DNA of 64,000 nt, taken from the NCBI RefSeq assembly GCF_017068395.1, contig NZ_CP070619.1, forward strand, positions 1,240,001 through 1,304,000. The letters are read 5' to 3'. Below, piece by piece: positions 61,936 to 64,000 of this stretch (position 1 is its first letter; the number at the start of each line of letters is the position of its first letter). The DNA is from Rhodococcus pseudokoreensis (GTDB lineage Bacteria > Actinomycetota > Actinomycetes > Mycobacteriales > Mycobacteriaceae). The translations under genes were made by a program, and so were the position numbers. Below the pieces are notes generated by a model, which was given only the letters and a program-made list of their open reading frames with translations, had not been told where the DNA came from and made no database searches.

Positions 61936-62805
61936 TCAGCCGAGGTCGTCGAGTGCGCGCCGGGCCGCCTCGACCCGCCGCTCTGCCGCCTCCAGTTCGC
62001 GTTCTGCCCGGTGCACCGCCTCAGCCGAGGCCTTCTCCGCGTTCCGGGTGAACTGCCGCTCCTGCTCGGCGTGTTCGAGTTCGGCGCGCAGTTCCTCGAT
62101 CCGGTGGTCGATGTCGGTCAGCGTGGATCGCGCCTGCCCGAGTTCGGTGTTCGCGTCGTCCAGCGCGCCGCGGATCTCGTCGGCCCCGGACGTGGCGTCC
62201 GCCAGTTCCGCCTCGGCCTCCGCGCGGTCGGCGTCGAGATCACGCTCCTGCGATTTCTTCGCCTTCTTCGGCTTTTCGGGTTCGGACTTCGGCGGCTTCT
62301 TCGCCGACTTTCCCTGGACGACGGTGAGTCCGGCGGGCCCGAAACCGCTGTAGCTCGCCGCCGTCACCACCCGGCCGCGTCGCACCTGCTCGGCGGTGTC
62401 GGCGTCGGCGAGCGCGGCGTGCAGCGTCTGACCGACATCGCGCAGCGCGTCCTCGCCGACGGTCCGGCCCCGGTCGGCGGCGAGCTCGCCGGCCTTGCGC
62501 GCCAACGCCCGCACGACCTGCTGGCGCTGCGTCGTCAGCCGCCGAAGGTCCGGGCCGGACAGGTGCCGCTGCGCATCGCGGAGGGCGTCGCCGAGGGCGA
62601 GGAGCGCACCCACCTCGTCGGGCAGTTCGCGGGCGAGCAGGTTGACGAGCCAGCCGACGACCGTGGGCTTGCGCAGTTTCCCGATCTCGGTGGCCAGGGC
62701 GCGGTCCTTGTTCTCCCGCGCCGCCGTCACCTGCGCGGTGCGCGCCTCGACGAACTCACCGGGGTCGAGGCCGTACAGTTCGTCGGCGACGTCGTCGAGG
62801 GTCAC
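61936..62805 (-). CDS. Unknown coiled-coil protein with lysine-rich linker
   Basis: A 289-residue cytoplasmic protein in two parts. Residues 1-160 form a conserved helical domain beginning with LYGLDPGEFVEARTAQVTAA and containing LRKPTVVGWLVNLLAR, a pattern I recall from many uncharacterised actinobacterial proteins. A basic linker (GKSAKKPPKSEPEKPKKAKK, about 165-185) joins a long C-terminal coiled coil rich in Glu, Ala and Arg (about 190-289). No enzymatic motif is visible. The linker could bind DNA or RNA. Confidence 0.75.
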   Translation of the reverse strand: MTLDDVADELYGLDPGEFVEARTAQVTAARENKDRALATEIGKLRKPTVVGWLVNLLARELPDEVGALLALGDALRDAQRHLSGPDLRRLTTQRQQVVRALARKAGELAADRGRTVGEDALRDVGQTLHAALADADTAEQVRRGRVVTAASYSGFGPAGLTVVQGKSAKKPPKSEPEKPKKAKKSQERDLDADRAEAEAELADATSGADEIRGALDDANTELGQARSTLTDIDHRIEELRAELEHAEQERQFTRNAEKASAEAVHRAERELEAAERRVEAARRALDDLG

Positions 62806-62850
62806 GGCACCATACTTTCACCGCGACCGTTCCGTCCGGGCCGACTCGGG

Positions 62851-63951
62851 TCAGGCCAGTCGTTCCGCTGCGGCCGCGATTCGTTCGTCGTCGGCCGTGA
62901 GCGCGATCCGCACGTGGGTGCCGCCGCCGGGACCGTAGAACTCCCCCGGCGCCACGAGAATGCCCCGCTCCGCGAACCACTCGACGGTGTCCCGGCAGGC
63001 TTCGCCGCGGGTCGCCCACAGGTACAGCCCGGCCTCGGAATCGTCGACGGTGAATCCGGCGCCGCGCACCGCTGCGAGAAGGATCTCGCGGCGACGGCGG
63101 TACCGCTCACGCTGCTCGTTCTCGTGGTCGTCGTCGCTGAGCGCGGCGGTCATCGCCGACTGGATCGGCAACGGCACCATCATGCCCGCGTGCTTGCGGA
63201 CCTCGAGGAGTTCGGCGACCAACGCCGGGTCACCGGTGACGAAGCCCGCGCGGTAGCTCGCGAGGTTGGACGTCTTCGACAGCGAATGCACCGCGAGGAG
63301 ACCCGTGAGATCGCCGTCGTTCACCCGCTCGTCGAGGATGGAGAGAGCTTCCCCTTCCCAGGTCAACCCCAGGTAGCACTCGTCGGACGCCACGATGGCG
63401 CCCCGGCTGCGCGCCCAGTCGACCACCTTGCGCAGATGCTCGAGGCCGAGCACCTTGCCGGTGGGATTGGACGGCGAGTTCACGAAGATCAGCGACGCAC
63501 CCTCGGGGCCGAGCCGGTTCAGGCCGTCGGCGCGGATCACCCGCGCACCCGCGAGGAGCGCACCCACCTCGTAGGTGGGGTACGCCAGCTCCGGAATGAC
63601 CACGAGGTCGTCGGCGCCGAGCCCGAGAAGGCGTGGCAGCCAGGCGATGAGCTCCTTCGTGCCGATCGCGGGCAGCACCGCCGCCGGATCGATGCCGGTG
63701 ATTCCGTAGCGGCGGCGCAGCGCCTCGACCGCGGCGGTGCGGAGTTCGTCCGTGCCGTGCGTCGTCGGATATCCCGGAACCGCAGCGACCGCGGTCAGCG
63801 CCTCCTGGATGATCGGGGCCACCGGATCGACCGGGGTTCCCACCGACAGGTTGACGATGCCACCCGGGTGGGCGAAGGCCTTCGCCTTCGCCGACTCGAG
63901 CGAGTCCCACGGAAAGTCGGGAAGTGCTGCGGCTACCGGGATACGAGGCAC
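62851..63951 (-). CDS. dapC: Succinyldiaminopimelate aminotransferase
   Basis: A 366-residue fold-type I PLP aminotransferase. The PLP lysine lies in VHSLSKTSNLASYRAGFV near residue 225, with NSPSNPTGKVLG near 155 and the closing RIALTADDERIAAAAERLA. The short form and its place directly after ferredoxin are those of mycobacterial DapC (Rv1178). It converts N-succinyl-L-2-amino-6-oxopimelate to the diaminopimelate form, between DapD and DapE. The GTG starts 2 bp after the ferredoxin stop. Confidence 0.93.
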   Translation of the reverse strand: MPRIPVAAALPDFPWDSLESAKAKAFAHPGGIVNLSVGTPVDPVAPIIQEALTAVAAVPGYPTTHGTDELRTAAVEALRRRYGITGIDPAAVLPAIGTKELIAWLPRLLGLGADDLVVIPELAYPTYEVGALLAGARVIRADGLNRLGPEGASLIFVNSPSNPTGKVLGLEHLRKVVDWARSRGAIVASDECYLGLTWEGEALSILDERVNDGDLTGLLAVHSLSKTSNLASYRAGFVTGDPALVAELLEVRKHAGMMVPLPIQSAMTAALSDDDHENEQRERYRRRREILLAAVRGAGFTVDDSEAGLYLWATRGEACRDTVEWFAERGILVAPGEFYGPGGGTHVRIALTADDERIAAAAERLA

Positions 63952-63953
63952 AT

Positions 63954-64000
63954 CTAGTCCTCGCCCATGGGGGGCAGCGCCTTGATGAACGGCGGGTCGT
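63954..64000 (-). CDS. Ferredoxin, C-terminal end only
   Basis: Only 14 codons and the TAG at 63956-63954 are in the window (DPPFIKALPPMGED). The ending, and the position immediately upstream of dapC, fit the 7Fe ferredoxin FdxC (Rv1177). The cluster cysteines lie outside the window, so this assignment rests on context. Confidence 0.6.
   Translation of the reverse strand, partial: DPPFIKALPPMGED

Noticed and set aside
62011..63957. 648-codon plus-strand open frame
   Set aside because: It lies antisense to dapC and the coiled-coil gene, whose products have clear family or conserved patterns.
1..64000. Mobile elements, prophage, CRISPR, tRNA and rRNA genes
   Set aside because: I saw no transposase or integrase motifs, no regularly spaced repeats of CRISPR size, and no tRNA-like cloverleaf or rRNA sequence.

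Overview
This window comes from a GC-rich actinomycete of the mycolic-acid group, most probably Rhodococcus (jostii/opacus-like). That is an inference from gene content and gene order; I could not run a search. Nearly all sequence is coding, with many GTG starts, 4-bp ATGA/GTGA overlaps and at least fifteen starts that look leaderless. From memory, the gene order follows Mycobacterium tuberculosis Rv1248c (kgd) to Rv1177 (fdxC) closely: kgd, corA, lpqY-sugABC, mrp, tatB-htrA-rseA-sigE, glgC/glgM, tagA, gpgS, folP2, fadD6, LOG, dapE/dapD, putB/pruA, dapC, fdxC. There are no PE/PPE genes, insertion sequences, phage genes, CRISPR arrays, tRNA or rRNA genes. The window is conserved core chromosome with local lineage-specific insertions.

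Layout. 1-3.2 kb: the 3' part of kgd. 3.3-7.4 kb: a TetR regulator divergent from a Baeyer-Villiger-type monooxygenase, short-chain dehydrogenase and esterase operon. 7.3-12 kb: a glycine betaine/choline ABC importer plus an unlinked second binding lipoprotein. 12-15 kb: short-form malic enzyme, a 378-bp gap holding a candidate structured RNA, and a small membrane protein with a PHP phosphoesterase. 15-19.4 kb: CorA, a SUFU-domain protein, a metallophosphoesterase/ParB-like pair and an AlkZ-type winged-helix protein. 19.4-25.3 kb: an MFS exporter and the LpqY-SugABC-type sugar importer. 25.5-31.4 kb: a stress protein, a CitE-like lyase, an MgtE-sensor/DUF1003 pair and two secreted lytic-transglycosylase-like proteins. 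31.4-36.7 kb: mrp, the sigE-rseA-htrA envelope-stress block with tatB, and an O-methyltransferase.

36.7-46.6 kb: glgC and glgM (glycogen/maltose-1-phosphate), an RlmA-like methyltransferase, a DUF3117 protein, the folP2-gpgS-DivIVA-like-tagA operon, fadD6 and two overlapping LOG genes. 46.6-51.2 kb: dapE, a secreted beta-propeller protein, dapD and an amino-acid permease. 51.2-60.7 kb: DUF1622, a VWA/binding-protein hybrid, a PucR regulator, a quinone-reductase-like enzyme, an acyl-CoA synthetase, a rhomboid-like protein and putB-pruA. 60.9-64 kb: an Ada-zinc-site-like protein, a PPOX-family protein, a coiled-coil protein, dapC and the end of a ferredoxin gene.

Several blocks fit together. 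DapD, DapC and DapE are three steps of the succinylase route to diaminopimelate for peptidoglycan. GlgC and GlgM feed ADP-glucose into maltose-1-phosphate and alpha-glucan, GpgS starts methylglucose lipopolysaccharide, and LpqY-SugABC would recover trehalose. SigE, RseA, HtrA and TatB, with the two cell-wall lytic proteins, form an envelope-maintenance group.
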